Assembly: GCF_016775705.1 (NCBI RefSeq)
Contig: NZ_CP068760.1
Span: 3,534,001-3,598,000 of the forward strand
Direction: 5' to 3'
From: Chryseobacterium cucumeris
Lineage (GTDB): Bacteria; Bacteroidota; Bacteroidia; Flavobacteriales; Weeksellaceae
DNA length: 64,000 nucleotides
Part shown: positions 62,184-64,000 of the stretch, in pieces
Numbering within the stretch: position 1 is the stretch's first letter
Layout: every line of letters begins with the position of its first letter
Notes under the pieces: generated by a model
Database searches by the model: none
Told to the model about the DNA's origin: nothing
The model's input: only the letters and a program-made list of their open reading frames with translations
Made by a program: the position numbers and the translations under genes

Positions 62184-62723
62184 ATGTGCCGATATGCCAT
62201 GATGGTTTACAAAGGTCATTATGCCTGTTTCAACTGCCAGAAAACATTCAAACGCCGCCACCTGAAAGATGTGGACCGGGATGCTCAGACCTCTGTGGAA
62301 GCCAAATGTCCTGAATGTGGGAATCTGATGGCCAATATGGGACTTGACTTTAAATCCCCGCCCAAAAATGATGATAAGCAATGGGCTCATATCCGGGATT
62401 TGTATACAGTTGGAATCACTTTTCATTCATGTGGATGCTCTGGTCCCGGATATATTCCCCAGGACCGGAAGGCTATTATTGATTATCTGGAAAAAGTTCG
62501 TTCAGAATACATGAAATCTCTGGTATTCTGGAGATACCGCATAGAGCCTGAAAATAAAAAAGAACGTGAACTGGACTATCAGAAAAACAGCTCACATCTA
62601 TGGGCCGTCAACCGTAATGCTTTCAAAGAAACAGTGACCAATCAGGAAGGTATTAACTATTGGCTTAAAAGAATCAATGAGGTGGAAGAAAGACTGAATA
62701 TCATCAAGGCTGATCAACCATAA
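62184..62723 (+). CDS. Zinc-ribbon protein of unknown function
   Basis: 179 residues. Two CxxC knuckles (Cys15/Cys18 in YACFNCQK and Cys42/Cys45 in CPECGNLM) form a zinc ribbon, followed by FHSCGCSGPGY with two more cysteines, then a charged helical tail with coiled-coil potential (INYWLKRINEVEERLNIIK). Probably cytosolic. Co-directional with the preceding gene. It overlaps the 3' end of the convergent gene by 20 bases. Confidence 0.72.
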   Translation: MCRYAMMVYKGHYACFNCQKTFKRRHLKDVDRDAQTSVEAKCPECGNLMANMGLDFKSPPKNDDKQWAHIRDLYTVGITFHSCGCSGPGYIPQDRKAIIDYLEKVRSEYMKSLVFWRYRIEPENKKERELDYQKNSSHLWAVNRNAFKETVTNQEGINYWLKRINEVEERLNIIKADQP

Positions 62724-63378
62724 CGCTGCTCTGTTTTACAAGCTTCAGAAGCCTTTTAAAATCTTCCTTGATCTTTTCCTCCTGCTCAGCGGGGTAATCC
62801 GCACTGATATTAAATCCACGTTCTGTAGTATTGGTGATCATAATGATATTTCCGTTTTCAAAATAATTTCTGGTCAATGTAATCTTTGATTTTTTCAGGT
62901 CAAATGCTTCCGTGTCATTATTTTCTTTCATTGCTTTAGTGTCATAGAAAAGCGGTCGGTTATACCTATACTCTTTTTCGAAAACAAAAGAAATCTCTCC
63001 GTTAAGAAGATAATATTCTGTCAGCTTCTGCCCGATTTCTCCATAATTTTTCGCAATTACTTTTTGAAGACCTTTATCTGTGTAATAAAATGTGGCTTCC
63101 CCGCCTTCTGCAGATTCTCCTTCAATATCTTTCTTTTTGACAGCAGTCCATTTTGTCACGGAATTGATTCTTTTAAAATTTGCCTGAATAGGTTTTATCC
63201 TATTTTTCAAACTCTTGCTGCCCGTAATATCCTTGTCGATCAATGTTTCCCCAATCTTTACAGTATCCTGCGCTTTGGTATTGAAAAAAACAGACGTCTG
63301 ATCTCGGGACTTCTGAGCATATACAAAACTTAAACTGATCAATATTGTGAAAACTCCATGCAAGAATCTATTCTTCAT
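62704..63378 (-). CDS. Secreted protein of unknown function
   Basis: 224 residues with a signal peptide (LISLSFVYAQ). Mature sequence is strand-rich and basic; KDIEGESAEGGEATFYYTDK and KVIAKNYGEIGQKLTEYYLL resemble periplasmic beta-rich proteins that are frequent in Chryseobacterium. No catalytic motif is visible. Last 20 bases overlap the zinc-ribbon gene on the opposite strand. Confidence 0.75.
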   Translation of the reverse strand: MKNRFLHGVFTILISLSFVYAQKSRDQTSVFFNTKAQDTVKIGETLIDKDITGSKSLKNRIKPIQANFKRINSVTKWTAVKKKDIEGESAEGGEATFYYTDKGLQKVIAKNYGEIGQKLTEYYLLNGEISFVFEKEYRYNRPLFYDTKAMKENNDTEAFDLKKSKITLTRNYFENGNIIMITNTTERGFNISADYPAEQEEKIKEDFKRLLKLVKQSSVMVDQP

Positions 63379-63800
63379 ATTTTCTTTTTTATAGCTTTAA
63401 AATTAATCATAACTTTTGGTTGTATTGTATATCATGAAACCACAAAAGTCACAAATAACTGTTTTTAGCTTTGAAAAACTTTATAACAGCTTAGATTCCT
63501 GCGGAATGACACAATTGGAATGCTTGTCTTACCATCAGTTTGCCATTCCGTAGAAATCAGGCTTGCATTAAAAAACATCAGAAGTCACAAATCTGGCAAC
63601 CAAGCCAACCGAAGACGTGCAATTCCCATCCTCCGGAGAGGTGGTGAAAATTCAAAGAATTTTTGACGGGGTGGTTTTCGGGGTGGTTTCTTCACACCAT
63701 CAGTTTCATGTCGTAATTCTACTACAATTTTTAAAATTTAATCCTAAAAATTCATTTCCAACAGAGTTTTTTAATAGCTTTATCTGATAATTCACATTGG
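63379..63800. other. Intergenic region with a dispersed repeat
   Basis: Contains copy C of the GACGGGGTGGT element (63490–63676). Remaining sequence is AT-rich, with a possible but unproven promoter for the LysM gene. Confidence 0.65.
63490..63676 (+). repeat. Gene-less GACGGGGTGGT element, copy C
   Basis: In order: TTAGATTCCTGCGGAATGAC, ACAATTGGAATG, a divergent middle, CATTCCGTAGAAATCAGG, CCAACCGAAGACGT, AATTCCCATCCTCCGGAGAGG, TGGTGAAAATTC, AAAGAATTTTTGACGGGG, TGGTT. Collinear with copy B (51889–52088) on the other strand. Confidence 0.8.
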
Positions 63801-64000
63801 ATGGAAATTGATTTCTTACAATATAAGGTACGAAATGGAGACACGCTTACCTCCATCGCTTCCCGGCTGGGTATGACCAGTGAGGAGCTTAAGCTGTTTC
63901 ATAATTCTCATTGCCCGAAAATGGATAAAGTCTGGTTTGAAAACCTTAATGACGTTAAAAATATTTTTGTCCCTACTCATTTTAAAACAGAATCGCAGAA
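63801..64000 (+). CDS. LysM-domain protein (3' truncated)
   Basis: The frame from the ATG at 63801 is open to the end of the window. It encodes MEIDFLQYKVRNGDTLTSIA followed by SRLGMTSEELKLFHN, a typical LysM peptidoglycan-binding opening (YxVxxGDTLxxIA). No signal peptide, so LysM comes first, as in some phage-tail or contractile-injection accessory proteins and cytoplasmic LysM proteins. The remainder lies outside the window. Confidence 0.82.
   Translation, partial: MEIDFLQYKVRNGDTLTSIASRLGMTSEELKLFHNSHCPKMDKVWFENLNDVKNIFVPTHFKTESQ

Noticed and set aside
1..64000. tRNA, rRNA or known riboswitch genes
   Set aside because: No cloverleaf-like sequence with CCA-end context, rRNA segment or recognisable riboswitch motif was found by eye; a covariance-model search (for example tRNAscan-SE or Rfam) would be needed to exclude them fully.

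Overview
The window is AT-rich chromosomal DNA from a flavobacterium, most probably Chryseobacterium or a close Weeksellaceae relative. The pointers are: the −7 promoter motif TAnnTTTG instead of a −10 box; many Bacteroidetes-specific families (DUF5686, DUF1599 + BT_3928, zinc-finger-less DnaG, many short lipoproteins); a chromosomal class A beta-lactamase of the CIA/CGA/PER type; and several families of short intergenic repeats. I see no rRNA, tRNA, prophage, CRISPR array or classical insertion sequence. The first gene (pheT) and the last (a LysM protein) run off the window edges.

Layout. 1–9.5 kb: pheT end, META lipoprotein, a small acidic protein, hydroxybutyryl-CoA dehydrogenase, class A beta-lactamase, GH5–CBM6 glucanase, Gfo/Idh oxidoreductase, and a frameshifted FnIII lipoprotein. 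9.5–21.5 kb: pcm, D-2-hydroxyacid dehydrogenase, a DUF559 endonuclease-like gene framed by inverted repeats, hutU with a Crp/Fnr regulator, MBL hydrolase, DedA, prfB, FAD oxidoreductase, and an unusual AAA+ ATPase. 21.6–28.8 kb: an ABC transporter, an ECF sigma/zinc-finger/DUF417/MsrAB stress operon, alaS. 29–37 kb: PhoX-like lipoprotein, di-heme peroxidase, DUF5686 outer-membrane protein, M28 peptidase. 37.0–38.85 kb: a five-copy non-coding tandem array. 38.85–46.3 kb: an ilvE-D-B-N-C-A operon behind two tandem attenuators. 46.3–50.5 kb: folP, DUF1599, BT_3928, TerB-like, tpiA. 50.5–57.2 kb: phytase-like lipoprotein, clpP, dnaG, tsaE, ald. 57.2–61.6 kb: a LytS/LytTR two-component system followed by a small secreted protein and a CPA2 antiporter. 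61.6–64 kb: uncharacterised genes.

The most striking regulatory signals are three. (1) Two successive leader peptides packed with Ile/Val codons, each followed by a terminator that can form an alternative pairing, lie upstream of ilvE and form a double attenuator for branched-chain amino acid synthesis. (2) Paired TT(C/T)ATTACA direct repeats, exactly 21 bp apart, lie upstream of both transcription units that follow the LytTR regulator gene; they define a probable local regulon containing the antiporter. (3) A DUF559 gene sits between ~60-bp inverted repeats whose gene-less relatives recur twice elsewhere in the window, which suggests an undescribed small mobile element. The 1.8-kb array between convergent transcription units is a further candidate for an unrecognised structured element.
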